Shown piece after piece: positions 1 to 8,167 of a stretch of DNA of 64,000 nucleotides. A program made the translations under genes and the position numbers. Within the stretch, counting starts at the first letter, position 1; the number at the start of each line of letters is the position of its first letter. This DNA comes from Plastoroseomonas hellenica. GTDB lineage: Bacteria > Pseudomonadota > Alphaproteobacteria > Acetobacterales > Acetobacteraceae. Location: positions 62,001 to 126,000 of the forward strand of contig NZ_JAAGBB010000008.1 in assembly GCF_018129085.1 (NCBI RefSeq), written 5' to 3'. The notes under the pieces are model-generated. The model ran no database searches, was not told the origin of the DNA, and saw only the letters and a program-made list of their open reading frames with translations.

Positions 1-894
1 CTGGCCGACTTGGCGCGGGACGCGCAGGTGGTGGTGCTGGAGCGCGGCGGGCCCATCGGCGCCGATGACATCGCCTGGCTGCGTGGGCTGAATCCGGCCT
101 CGGTCATCACTTACATCTCGCCCTACGGGCTCGGTGGGCCGCTGGCGGATGCGCCGGCCTCCGATCTCACGCTGCAGGCGGCCGGCGGCATCGCCTGGAT
201 GACCGGGCGCGGCGGCGAGCCGCCGCTGCGCCTGCCCGGCCAGCAGGCGGCGATGGTGGTCTCGGTTTATGCCGCGGTCGCGACCGCTGTCTCGCTGCTC
301 GATGCCGAGGCACGCGGGCGTGGCCACATCCTCGACGTCTCCGCGCAGGAAGCGATCGCGCATTCGCTGCAGAACGCAATCCAGGTCTGGGACCTGGAGC
401 GGCGCATCTCCCATCGTGCCGGCGAGGGCACACGCGACGCCAGCGAGAACATCTATGAATGCCGCGACGGCCATGTCTTTTTGGCCTCACCGCCCACCAC
501 AGGCGTGTCCTGGAAATCGCTGGTGGCCTGGATGCGTGAATGTGGCCATCCCTCCGCCGAGGCCTTCGCGGACGAGAAGTGGCTGGACCGCAAGTACCGC
601 TCGCGCCCGGAAGCCCGCGCTGAGTTCCAGCCACTCTTCGAAGCCTTCACCCGTGGCTTCACCAAACAGGAGCTGGTGGAGAATGCACTGAAGCGGCGCA
701 TCGTCATGTCGCAGGTGAGCCGCGTGCGCGACGTGCTGGATGACCGGCAGCTTGCCCACCGCGACTACTTTGTGCGGATGGGTGAGGGCGGCGCCCGCTT
801 TCCAGGCGCTCCGTACAAACTCTCCGAACCGGTCTGGCGCGTCGCGCCGGCGCCGGCACTCGGCGAGCACAACGCGCTGTTGGCGCGACCCTGA
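1..894 (+). CDS. Family III CoA transferase (CaiB/BaiF), 5' end outside the window
   Basis: The frame is open from base 1, so the start lies upstream and roughly 90-110 N-terminal residues are missing compared with a normal chain of about 400. CaiB/BaiF features visible are the SPYGLGGP stretch, the small-residue region ending in GRGHILDVSAQEA, and a C-terminal tail ending in LGEHNALLA. Family members move CoA between organic acids. The usual catalytic Asp lies about 15 residues before the xALxxR stretch. Here that segment reads GQQAAMVVSVYAA and has no acidic residue. The next gene, starting 19 bases on, is a CoA transferase that keeps the Asp, so the two may form a mixed dimer (inference). 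First gene in the window of a run continuing to 3746. Confidence 0.85.
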   Translation: MADLARDAQVVVLERGGPIGADDIAWLRGLNPASVITYISPYGLGGPLADAPASDLTLQAAGGIAWMTGRGGEPPLRLPGQQAAMVVSVYAAVATAVSLLDAEARGRGHILDVSAQEAIAHSLQNAIQVWDLERRISHRAGEGTRDASENIYECRDGHVFLASPPTTGVSWKSLVAWMRECGHPSAEAFADEKWLDRKYRSRPEARAEFQPLFEAFTRGFTKQELVENALKRRIVMSQVSRVRDVLDDRQLAHRDYFVRMGEGGARFPGAPYKLSEPVWRVAPAPALGEHNALLARP

Positions 895-913
895 TCGGAC
901 AGGAGGTATCATC

Positions 914-2134
914 ATGCGGCCCGATTTCCTGAGCGGCATCCGCTTCACCGACCTGACCTGGGCAGGCGCCGGTCCCTTCGGCACCAAGGTCTTCTCCGAT
1001 TTCGGCGCCGAGGTGCTGAAGATCGAGAGCATGTCGCGCCCCGATCCGGTGCGCCGCGGCGGCCCCTTCAAGGACGGCATCGCCGGCACCAACCGCAGCG
1101 GCTACTTCGCATCCCGCAACACCGGCAAGCACAGCGTCGCGCTCGACCTGAAGAGTCCGGAAGGGCGCGCTATCGCGTTGCGGCTGATCGCGCAATCCGA
1201 TGTGGTGAGCAACAACTTCGGGCCGGGAGCCATGGAGAGGCTCGGCCTGACCTATGACGAGGTCCGCGCGGTCAAGCCTGACATCATCTATCTCTCGATG
1301 CCGATGTATGGAGAGGATGGGCCGCTCTCGACCCTGCTCGGCGTCGGCATGACCATCGCGGCGGTCACCGGCATGATGTGGATGACTGGCTATGGCGGGC
1401 AGGAGAAGCCGCTGGGGCCCGGCACTCATTACCCGGATCACGCCGCCAACCCCTATCACGCGGCCTTTGCCGTGCTCGCCGCGCTGCGTCACCGGCGTCA
1501 CACCGGCCGGGGCATGAAGATTGACCTCAGCCAGGTGGAATCGACCGCGAACTTCGTCGGCACCTCGATTCTGGAAGCCTCGATGCGGGACGCGGAGCCA
1601 GAGCATCCGGGCAATCGCTCCCGCCGCGACGCACCGCACAACATCTTCCGCTGCGCCGGCGACGATGCCTGGTGCGCGGTCGCTGTGGAGAGCGATGCGG
1701 AATGGCTGGCGCTGGCCGCGGCGATCGGACGCCAGGATCTGGCGGGGCGGCCGGATCTGCGCAGCGCTGGCGGCCGCCTTGCCGCCATGGCGGAGCTGGA
1801 AGCGGCAGTCGGCGCCTGGACCGCTGGCCGCGGCGCGGTCGAGGCGGCATCCGCGTTGCAGATGGCGGGGGTCCCCGCCGCCCGTGTCGCCTCCGCCCGC
1901 GACCTGGTGGAGGAGGATCAGCAGCTCGCGGCACGGGACTACTGGCAGCAGCTCGACCATCCAGAGGTGGGGCCGTCACTCTTCACCTCACCGCCCTTTC
2001 GCATTGATGGCGAGCGGCTGGAGCTCTGCCGCCCGCCACTCTTTGGCGAGCATACGGAGGCGGTACTGACAAACCTGCTCGGTATGCGCCGCGAAGAGAT
2101 CGCGGACCTCGCGGAAAAGAAGATTCTCGCATGA
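914..2134 (+). CDS. Family III CoA transferase (CaiB/BaiF)
   Basis: A 406-residue full-length CaiB/BaiF protein. The ATG at 914 is chosen because AGGAGG lies at 901-906; an open frame upstream to 740 overlaps the previous gene and lacks family features. It opens with SGIRFTDLTWAGAGPFGTK, the usual nucleotide-binding-like start, followed by LGAEV-type FGAEVLKIES. The conserved Asp is probably in HYPDHAANPYHA, just before the xxALRHRRHTGRG motif. The likely reaction is transfer of CoA from a donor such as succinyl-CoA to a carboxylic acid. Its stop overlaps the following thiolase start (ATGA), so the two are translationally coupled. Confidence 0.9.
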   Translation: MRPDFLSGIRFTDLTWAGAGPFGTKVFSDFGAEVLKIESMSRPDPVRRGGPFKDGIAGTNRSGYFASRNTGKHSVALDLKSPEGRAIALRLIAQSDVVSNNFGPGAMERLGLTYDEVRAVKPDIIYLSMPMYGEDGPLSTLLGVGMTIAAVTGMMWMTGYGGQEKPLGPGTHYPDHAANPYHAAFAVLAALRHRRHTGRGMKIDLSQVESTANFVGTSILEASMRDAEPEHPGNRSRRDAPHNIFRCAGDDAWCAVAVESDAEWLALAAAIGRQDLAGRPDLRSAGGRLAAMAELEAAVGAWTAGRGAVEAASALQMAGVPAARVASARDLVEEDQQLAARDYWQQLDHPEVGPSLFTSPPFRIDGERLELCRPPLFGEHTEAVLTNLLGMRREEIADLAEKKILA

Positions 2135-3327
2135 GTTCCCCGGTCCCCGCGCGTGCCATGCGGCATCCCAATCCCCGCAACCGGCGCGCCGCTGCCGTGG
2201 TGGGCGTCGGCCACACCGACTGGGTGCGAGACTGGGCGCGCTGCCGCAACGGCGAGCGGCCGAATGATTCCTATGGCTACGCGCTGGAAGCCCTTCGCAA
2301 CGCATTGGCGGACGCGAAGATCGGGCGCGACGAGGTCGACGGGCTGATCGCCGGCCCGACCACCGCCTATGAGCGGCTGGGTGAGCTCAGCGGCATCAAT
2401 CCGCGCTGGGGCGACCAGGCGGATGCCGTGCTGGCGGTCGCACAGGCGGTGATGGCGATCGAGGCCGGGTATGCCGAGGTCGTGGCCCTGGTCTATGGCA
2501 ACGACCAGCGCAGCGTCGGCACCCAGTACGGCGGGCCGGAAGCGATGGGCGGCAATGCCTTCCTCTCCTATGTCTATCATTCACCCTGGGGCTTCACCTC
2601 GCAGGGCGCGCTCTATGCGCTGACTCTGCAGAGCTACAAGCACGCGCGCGGATTCACCGAGGCCGAGATGGGCGAGGTCTCGGTCGCGCAGCGCGGCTGG
2701 TCCGCGCTGAATCCGAACGCGATCATGCGCAAGCGCATCACGCTGGAGGACTACCTCGCTTCGCATTTCGTCTGCGAGCCGCTGCACCTCTTCGATTATT
2801 GCCTGATCAATGACGGTGGCGTCGCGCTGATCATCGCCGAGGCGGAGCGGGCGAAGCGGATGACGGATCGGCCGGTTTTCATCGAAGGCGTCGGCCGCTT
2901 CGATCTCAACCGCGGCGCCACCAGCCTGGAACCGCGCATCGATGATTTCTACCTGCCGGCGCAGCAATCGGCGGCCGCGCAATCCTATGCGGTTTCCGGC
3001 CTGGGGCCGAAGGACATGGATATTCTGCAGGTCTATGACAGCTTCTCGGTCCATGTCCCGCTGGCGCTCGAAGGCTATGGCTATTGCGCGGTGGGCGAGG
3101 CCGGAAAGTTCCTGCGGGAAAGCCGCATTGGACCAGGCGGCAGGCTGCCGCTGAACACCAGCGGCGGTCATCTCTCGGAGACCTACATGCAGGGCTGGGC
3201 GCATCAGATCGAGTGCGTCCGCCAGCTCCGCGGTGAATGTGGGGAGCGGCAGGTCGCGGGTGCCCGCCATGCCCACTACACCTCGGACGTTGCCGGCAAG
3301 TGCTTCTCGGTCATCTACGGACGGTGA
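2131..3327 (+). CDS. Thiolase-like / lipid-transfer (SCP-x type) protein
   Basis: A 398-residue member of the thiolase superfamily, SCP-x/Ltp branch. The core begins RRAAAVVGVGHTDWV and ends with the C-terminal thiolase signature LPLNTSGGHLSETYMQGW. In true thiolases the nucleophilic Cys sits in an N-x-x-C-x-(S/T)-G motif. The equivalent stretch here (DAVLAVAQAVMAIEAGYAEV) has no Cys, so degradative thiolysis is doubtful. Known homologues of this branch (Ltp2-type) with a DUF35 partner act as retro-aldolases on hydroxyacyl-CoA in steroid side-chain catabolism. A DUF35 gene follows directly, which fits such a complex (inference). Overlaps the CoA transferase upstream by 4 nt. Confidence 0.8.
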   Translation: MSSPVPARAMRHPNPRNRRAAAVVGVGHTDWVRDWARCRNGERPNDSYGYALEALRNALADAKIGRDEVDGLIAGPTTAYERLGELSGINPRWGDQADAVLAVAQAVMAIEAGYAEVVALVYGNDQRSVGTQYGGPEAMGGNAFLSYVYHSPWGFTSQGALYALTLQSYKHARGFTEAEMGEVSVAQRGWSALNPNAIMRKRITLEDYLASHFVCEPLHLFDYCLINDGGVALIIAEAERAKRMTDRPVFIEGVGRFDLNRGATSLEPRIDDFYLPAQQSAAAQSYAVSGLGPKDMDILQVYDSFSVHVPLALEGYGYCAVGEAGKFLRESRIGPGGRLPLNTSGGHLSETYMQGWAHQIECVRQLRGECGERQVAGARHAHYTSDVAGKCFSVIYGR

Positions 3328-3332
3328 GCGTC

Positions 3333-3746
3333 ATGAACGCGACCGAGGCCAAGACCCCGCGCCCCGTCATGGGGCTTTATGACAAGCCGATGTGGGAGAG
3401 CATCAATGCCAAGGCGATGCGCCTGCAGCGCTGCCGAACCTGTCGCACCTGGCTCTATCCGCCCGGCCCAGCCTGCCCGCGCTGCCTCTCCTGCGAGCTG
3501 GAGTGGGCTCCGGTTTCAGGACGCGGCCGCGTCGTCTCCTGGGTGGTGTTCCACCGCCAGTATCTGCCGGCCTATCCGCCGCCATACAACGCGATCTCCG
3601 TCCGGCTGGAGGAAGGGCCGTGCATGATCAGCAACCTCGAAGGCGCGATGCCGGACGAGGAAAGTATCGGGCGAGCGGTGCGGCTGGTCTATGCGACGAT
3701 GCCGGACGGAATGGTGCTGCCGCGCTTCGTGCTGGATGGGACTTGA
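3333..3746 (+). CDS. DUF35 Zn-ribbon / OB-fold acyl-CoA-associated protein
   Basis: A 137-residue protein with the DUF35 layout: an N-terminal helix, then a rubredoxin-like zinc ribbon with Cys at about 34, 37, 48 and 51 (RCRTC and CPRC), then an OB fold opening PVSGRGRVVSWVVFHR. DUF35 proteins partner thiolase-like enzymes and bind acyl-CoA. The ATG at 3333 is used; a GTG at 3324 that overlaps the thiolase stop would add three residues and cannot be excluded. This is the last gene before a 290-bp gap containing a promoter and operator. Pairing with the thiolase-like gene at 2131 suggests a two-subunit enzyme. Confidence 0.85.
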   Translation: MNATEAKTPRPVMGLYDKPMWESINAKAMRLQRCRTCRTWLYPPGPACPRCLSCELEWAPVSGRGRVVSWVVFHRQYLPAYPPPYNAISVRLEEGPCMISNLEGAMPDEESIGRAVRLVYATMPDGMVLPRFVLDGT

Positions 3747-3897
3747 GGTGCCGGACATCGTCCGCAGGTAAGCGGCGGTCTGCCGCCTAGGACGGTGCCA
3801 AGCCTCCCTACCAGCCCTAAAAGCACCCCAAACGGACGCAGCGCGGTTTGGCGCCCGGCTTAGCGAGAAAGCCCTAGGCGGCTCCGGTATCCGGGAA

Positions 3898-3903
3898 TAT
3901 AAT
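3898..3903 (+). promoter_or_regulatory. Candidate -10 box TATAAT
   Basis: An exact TATAAT inside an AT-rich island (GGGAATATAATTTATATG) in otherwise GC-rich DNA. No good -35 hexamer is visible 16-18 bp upstream; the best match is the weak TAGGCG at 3875-3880. Expected transcription start is near 3909-3911, inside the palindrome at 3909-3922. It would drive the unit from 4040 onward. Confidence 0.55.
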
Positions 3904-3908
3904 TTATA

Positions 3909-3922
3909 TGAAAGCGCTTTCA
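3909..3922. promoter_or_regulatory. LacI-family operator, perfect 14-bp palindrome
   Basis: TGAAAGCGCTTTCA is a perfect palindrome with a central CG and matches the general LacI/GalR/PurR operator style. It begins 6 bases after the TATAAT box, so a bound repressor would block transcription start. A LacI-family regulator lies at 11032-12117 in the downstream gene run, suggesting autoregulation. The assignment of this regulator to this site is inference. Confidence 0.7.
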
Positions 3923-3974
3923 GAAGGCGCGGAGCAAGCCGGTGCGTCTCCAGCGCACCGGGGGAGAAAACGAG

Positions 3975-4043
3975 ATGGAAGGCATTCGACCGGGCGGCGG
4001 CGGGCACGGACCTGTCGCCATGGCGCGGGCGCCTCGCGGATGA
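3975..4043 (+). CDS. Possible 22-residue upstream peptide coupled to the thiolase-like gene
   Basis: ATG at 3975 follows GGGGGAGAAAACGAG, a fair ribosome site. The frame runs 22 codons (MEGIRPGGGGHGPVAMARAPRG), and its stop overlaps the ATG of the next gene as ATGA. It may serve translational coupling or be fortuitous. Gly/Pro/Arg-rich, with no recognised family and no attenuator-like codon run. Confidence 0.35.
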   Translation: MEGIRPGGGGHGPVAMARAPRG

Positions 4044-5170
4044 GCGATGGTCGCCAGCTCAAGGACCGCATCGCGATCGTCGGTGTCGGCAACACGCGCT
4101 ACGGCAATTTCCCCGACACCGACGATTATGGCCTCGGCGCCCACGCCTTCCGCAGCGCGATCGAGGATTGCGGCCTCGCGAAGGACCGTATCGACGGACT
4201 GCTGACCTGCCGCGTCCCCTACTACGCGCGCATGGGCGAGATCCTGGGCCTCAACCCGCGTTGGACCGCCGCCATGCCCGCGCATGGCCGCATGTCGGGC
4301 ATGGCGATCATCGAGGCGGCGGCGGCGCTGGATGCCGGCCTTTGCGACTACGCCGCGCTGATCTACGCCAATATCGGCCGCTCGCGCCGGGTGAACTACG
4401 GCGGCGATGAGAGCCCGGGCATCTGGGATCCCTGGGGCTTCACCTCCCCGGGGGCGGCGCATGCACTGATGTTTCAGCGTCACCGTGCGCTGTTCGGCAC
4501 CAGCACCCGCCAGCTCGCGGAAGTCTCGGTCGCTTTCCGCCACCACGCCTGCCTGAACCCCGATGCGGTGATGAAGCAGCCAATCACCATCGATGACCAT
4601 GAGGCGGCGCGCCCGATCACGGAGCCGCTGCGCCTGCTCGACTTCTGTCTGATCAACGACGGTGCCGTCTGCATCATCATGACGACGAAGGAGCGTGCGA
4701 AAGACCTGAAGAAGCGCCCGGTGATGATCTCGGGGATCGGCGCGCGGGAGGCCTACGGCACCGCCTCGATCCCCAATTTCGATCTGAACTTCTGGTACGA
4801 CCAGATGCGCGATGTTGGCACCCAGGTCTACGGCATGGCGGGTGTCGCCCCGGCCGATGTCGATGCCTTCATGTGCTACGACAATTTCAGCCCGACCGTG
4901 CTCTTCAGCCTCGAAGGCCTCGGCTTCTGCGGCCAGGGTGAGGCGGGGTCCTTCGTCGAAGGCGGTGCGCTGAAGGTCGGCGGCAGGCTGCCGACCAACA
5001 CCGATGGTGGCCATCTCTCCAATTCCTACATGCAGGGCTGGGCGCTGAACGTGGAGGCGGTGCGCCAGATCCGCGGCGAATGCGGCGCGCGCCAGGTGAA
5101 GGATGCGGAGGTCGTGCAGTATGCGGGCGCGACGCCGTGCTGCCGCTCGATCATCTACACCCCAGGCTGA
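4040..5170 (+). CDS. Thiolase-like / lipid-transfer (SCP-x type) protein, second copy
   Basis: A 376-residue thiolase-superfamily protein, paralogous to the one at 2131. It starts MSDGRQLKDRIAIVGVGNTRYG and ends with RLPTNTDGGHLSNSYMQGW. The region where a thiolase nucleophile Cys would lie reads PAHGRMSGMAIIEAAAALDAG, without Cys, so a non-thiolytic (aldolase-like) role is plausible. The start at 4040 is preferred over an in-frame ATG at 3908: the earlier ATG lies at the operator and expected transcription start, and its extra 44 residues are Arg-rich and unlike the family. First long gene of the LacI-type unit; a DUF35 partner follows 11 nt later. Confidence 0.8.
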   Translation: MSDGRQLKDRIAIVGVGNTRYGNFPDTDDYGLGAHAFRSAIEDCGLAKDRIDGLLTCRVPYYARMGEILGLNPRWTAAMPAHGRMSGMAIIEAAAALDAGLCDYAALIYANIGRSRRVNYGGDESPGIWDPWGFTSPGAAHALMFQRHRALFGTSTRQLAEVSVAFRHHACLNPDAVMKQPITIDDHEAARPITEPLRLLDFCLINDGAVCIIMTTKERAKDLKKRPVMISGIGAREAYGTASIPNFDLNFWYDQMRDVGTQVYGMAGVAPADVDAFMCYDNFSPTVLFSLEGLGFCGQGEAGSFVEGGALKVGGRLPTNTDGGHLSNSYMQGWALNVEAVRQIRGECGARQVKDAEVVQYAGATPCCRSIIYTPG

Positions 5171-5181
5171 GGAGCGAGCCC

Positions 5182-5595
5182 ATGAGCGCCACCGCCGCCA
5201 GGCCGCGTCCGAAGATCGATCCCATCAACCGCGGCTTCTGGGAGAATGCCCGCGCCGGCATTCTCTCGGTTCAGACCTGCGACAACTGCCGCGATGTCCA
5301 TTTCCCCGGCTCGCCGGTCTGTCCGCGCTGCCTCTCCGGCGACCAGTCCTGGACACCGGTCTCCGGCCGCGGAACCCTGCTCTCCTGGGTGCGCTTCCAC
5401 CGCGCGTATTGGGATGGCTTTCGCGCCGAGCTGCCCTACCTGGTCTGCCTTGTCGGTCTCGAGGAGGGCCCGCTGCTGATCAGCAATATCTTGGAGACGG
5501 ACCCAGAGAAGCTCGTTATCGGCTCGCCGGTGGAGGCTGTCTTCGAGACCGTGGACGAGGAACTCACGCTGCCGAAATTCCGTATGCGCGGCTGA
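5182..5595 (+). CDS. DUF35 Zn-ribbon / OB-fold protein, second copy
   Basis: A 137-residue DUF35 protein, the same length as the copy at 3333. Zinc-ribbon cysteines lie at about 33, 36, 47 and 50 (QTCDNC and VCPRC), followed by the OB fold starting PVSGRGTLLSWVRFHR. It starts at an ATG preceded by GAGGAGCGAGCCC. It probably forms a complex with the thiolase-like protein encoded just before it. Duplication of the whole thiolase-DUF35 pair within 5 kb suggests two related cleavage steps or two related substrates (inference). Confidence 0.85.
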   Translation: MSATAARPRPKIDPINRGFWENARAGILSVQTCDNCRDVHFPGSPVCPRCLSGDQSWTPVSGRGTLLSWVRFHRAYWDGFRAELPYLVCLVGLEEGPLLISNILETDPEKLVIGSPVEAVFETVDEELTLPKFRMRG

Positions 5596-5651
5596 AGCAT
5601 CGCATCTGAATGCGCGCCAAGGCGCAGGGTGCTCCGGGGAGGTAAACAACG

Positions 5652-7226
5652 ATGAAGCGCTGGTTGCATGGCCTTGTCCTCATGCTGGGCGTGGTCGGCG
5701 CCGACGGCGTCGCCGCGCAGGATCGCGCGCGCACGCTGCGGGCCGTGGTGCACGCCAATCTCCAGATCCTCGATCCGGTCTGGACCACGGCCTACATCAC
5801 GAACCGGCATGCCTACCTGATCTACGACACGCTCTACGGGATGAATTCCCGCTTCGAGCCGCAACCGCAGATGGCCGAAGGGCATGAGGTGTCGGAGGAT
5901 GGGCTGGCTTGGCGCATCCGCCTGCGGGAAGGGCTGCGCTTTCATGATGGCACGCCAGTGCGTTCGGCGGATGTGGTCGCATCGCTGCGGCGCTGGATGG
6001 CGCGCGATCCGATGGGCCAGCGCCTCGGCCAGAACACGGCCTCGATCGACATCATCGACGATCGCAGCTTCACGATTCGGCTCAGCCAGCGCTTCGGCCT
6101 GGTGCTCGAGGCGATTGGCAAGGCGGCGACGCCTGCCTTCATCATGCCGGAACGCATCGCGCAGACCTCGCCCCAGACGCAGGTGACGGAGACCACTGGC
6201 TCCGGCCCCTTCATCTTCGTGCGCGAGGAATGGCGGCCGGGCAACCGCGTCGTGTATCGCCGCAATCCGGACTACGTGCCGCGCAGCGAACCCGCGGACT
6301 ACCTCTCCGGCGGCAAGCGTGCCCTGGTCGATCGGGTGGAGTGGCTCTACATTCCCGACCAGAACACCGCACTTGCCGCGTTGAACGCGGGTGAGATCGA
6401 CTATTTCGAAGCGCCGCCACTCGACTTCATCGCGACGCTGGAGCGCAACCGCAACATCCGCCTCATCAACATTGATCCGCTCGGCACTCAGGGCTTGATC
6501 CGGCCGAACCAGCTCTTCCCGCCTTTCAACGATCCACGCGCGCGCCAGGCATTGGCGCATCTCGTCCGGCAGGAAGACTACATGCGGGTCGTCGTCGGCA
6601 ATCCGCGCCTGTATGAGCGATTCTGCGGCGCCTTCTTCCAGTGCAGCTCCGGCAACGACACCCAGGCTGGCAGCGAGCCCTTTCAGCAGCCGAATGTCGA
6701 ACGTGCGCGGCAGCTCCTGCGGGAGGCCGGCTATAATGGCGAGCCGATCGTCGTCCTGCAGCCGACCGACCGCGCGCAGTACAACGCAGCCACCATGGTG
6801 CTGATCCAGAGTTTGCGGCGCGCCGGTGTGAACGTCGACGTGCAGGCGATGGACTGGAGCACGCTGCTCACCCGCCGCGCCAGCCGCAACCCGCCCAACC
6901 AGGGCGGCTACCACCTGTTCATCACCACCCATGGTGGCCCCGACACCGCGATGCCGACCTCGAATACCTGGTTCAACTCACGCTGTGACCGCGCCAATCC
7001 CGGCTGGGCCTGCGACATGGAGCTCGACGGCATGGTGGCCGAATGGGCGCGGGAGAGCGATCCGGCGGCACGTCGCCCGATCCTGGAACGCATCCACCGC
7101 CGCGCCTGGGAGTCGCTGCCCTATATCCCCTTCGGGCAGTACACCCAGCCCATCGCGGTGCGCTCCAATGTGCACGGTGTCCTGGCGGCGGGCATGCCGA
7201 TCTACTGGAACATCGAGAAGCGCTGA
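5652..7226 (+). CDS. ABC transporter substrate-binding protein, family 5 (DppA/OppA type)
   Basis: A 524-residue periplasmic solute-binding protein. A Sec signal peptide covers about residues 1-22 (KRW start, hydrophobic LVLMLGVVGADGV, cleavage near VAAQ). The mature part shows family 5 landmarks: LDPVWTTAYITNRHAYLIYDTL, then LREGLRFHDGTPVRSADVV, and NPDYVPR in the middle. GGGGAGGTAAACAACG precedes the ATG. Family 5 proteins bind peptides but also glycosides, opines and other organic compounds. With CoA transferases around it, the ligand is probably an organic acid or an amide of one (inference). The stop overlaps the permease start by one base. Confidence 0.92.
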   Translation: MKRWLHGLVLMLGVVGADGVAAQDRARTLRAVVHANLQILDPVWTTAYITNRHAYLIYDTLYGMNSRFEPQPQMAEGHEVSEDGLAWRIRLREGLRFHDGTPVRSADVVASLRRWMARDPMGQRLGQNTASIDIIDDRSFTIRLSQRFGLVLEAIGKAATPAFIMPERIAQTSPQTQVTETTGSGPFIFVREEWRPGNRVVYRRNPDYVPRSEPADYLSGGKRALVDRVEWLYIPDQNTALAALNAGEIDYFEAPPLDFIATLERNRNIRLINIDPLGTQGLIRPNQLFPPFNDPRARQALAHLVRQEDYMRVVVGNPRLYERFCGAFFQCSSGNDTQAGSEPFQQPNVERARQLLREAGYNGEPIVVLQPTDRAQYNAATMVLIQSLRRAGVNVDVQAMDWSTLLTRRASRNPPNQGGYHLFITTHGGPDTAMPTSNTWFNSRCDRANPGWACDMELDGMVAEWARESDPAARRPILERIHRRAWESLPYIPFGQYTQPIAVRSNVHGVLAAGMPIYWNIEKR

Positions 7227-8167
7227 TGTGGCCCTATGTCATCCGCCGCGTCCTGGCCACGCTGCCGGTGCTCGGCGTGGTCGCGGTCATCGTCTTCCTG
7301 TTGCTGCGGTTGAGCCCCGGCGACCCGGCCGCCATCATTGCCGGAGACAATGCGTCGGCGGACGACATCCTGGCGATCCGCGCCCAGCTCGGCCTCGACC
7401 GGCCGATGCTGGAGCAGTTCCTGCTCTGGCTCGGTCAGTTGCTGCGCGGCGATTTCGGCAAGTCAATCTATCTGAGTCGGCCGGTGCTCGGCCTGATCGC
7501 GGAGCGGGTGGAGCCGACCCTGGCGCTCTCGCTCAGCACCATGGCGTTCGCGATCGCACTCGCGATCCCGATGGGCGTGCTGGCCGCCTGGCGCGCCGGA
7601 TCCTGGATCGACCAGACCATCATGGCCGTCTCCGTGCTTGCCTTTTCGGTGCCGGTGTTCCTGATCGGCTATGGCCTCGTCATCGGGCTGTCGCTGTCGC
7701 TCGATCTGCTACCCGTGCAGGGCTTTGTGAGCCTCACCGAAGATCCGGTCGCATTCGTGCGGCATCTGGTGCTGCCGACGGTCGCGCTTGGCCTCGTCTA
7801 CACCGCCCTGCTGGCGCGCATCACCCGCGCCACCATGCTGGAGACGCTGAACGAGGACTTCATCCGCACCGCCCGCGCCAAGGGTCTGGCGGAACCGCGC
7901 GTCCTCATCCTGCACGGCCTCAAGAATGCCTCGGTGCCGATCGTCACCACCATCGGCACCGGCCTCGCGCTGCTGATCGGCGGCGTCGTCGTCACCGAGA
8001 GCGTCTTCGCCATCCCCGGCATCGGCCGACTAACGATCGAAGCGGTGCTGCAGCGCGACTATCCGGTGATCCAGGGCGTGATCCTGGCGATTGCCTTCGT
8101 CTATGTGCTGGTGAATCTGGTCATCGACCTCAGCTACACGCTGCTCGACCCCAGGATCCGCTACTGA
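7226..8167 (+). CDS. ABC transporter permease, DppB type
   Basis: A 313-residue inner-membrane permease. It starts MWPYVIRRVLATLPVLGVV, the classic DppB/OppB N-terminus, with about six membrane segments and the cytoplasmic coupling (EAA-type) loop around FIRTARAKGLAEPRVLILHGLKNA. It ends TLLDPRIRY, the usual C-terminus. The TGATG overlap with the binding-protein gene on one side and with the second permease on the other shows tight coupling. Confidence 0.93.
   Translation: MWPYVIRRVLATLPVLGVVAVIVFLLLRLSPGDPAAIIAGDNASADDILAIRAQLGLDRPMLEQFLLWLGQLLRGDFGKSIYLSRPVLGLIAERVEPTLALSLSTMAFAIALAIPMGVLAAWRAGSWIDQTIMAVSVLAFSVPVFLIGYGLVIGLSLSLDLLPVQGFVSLTEDPVAFVRHLVLPTVALGLVYTALLARITRATMLETLNEDFIRTARAKGLAEPRVLILHGLKNASVPIVTTIGTGLALLIGGVVVTESVFAIPGIGRLTIEAVLQRDYPVIQGVILAIAFVYVLVNLVIDLSYTLLDPRIRY

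Noticed and set aside
3908-4039. Earlier in-frame ATG for the second thiolase-like gene
   Set aside because: It lies on the operator and at the expected transcription start, and would add 44 Arg-rich residues unlike the family.
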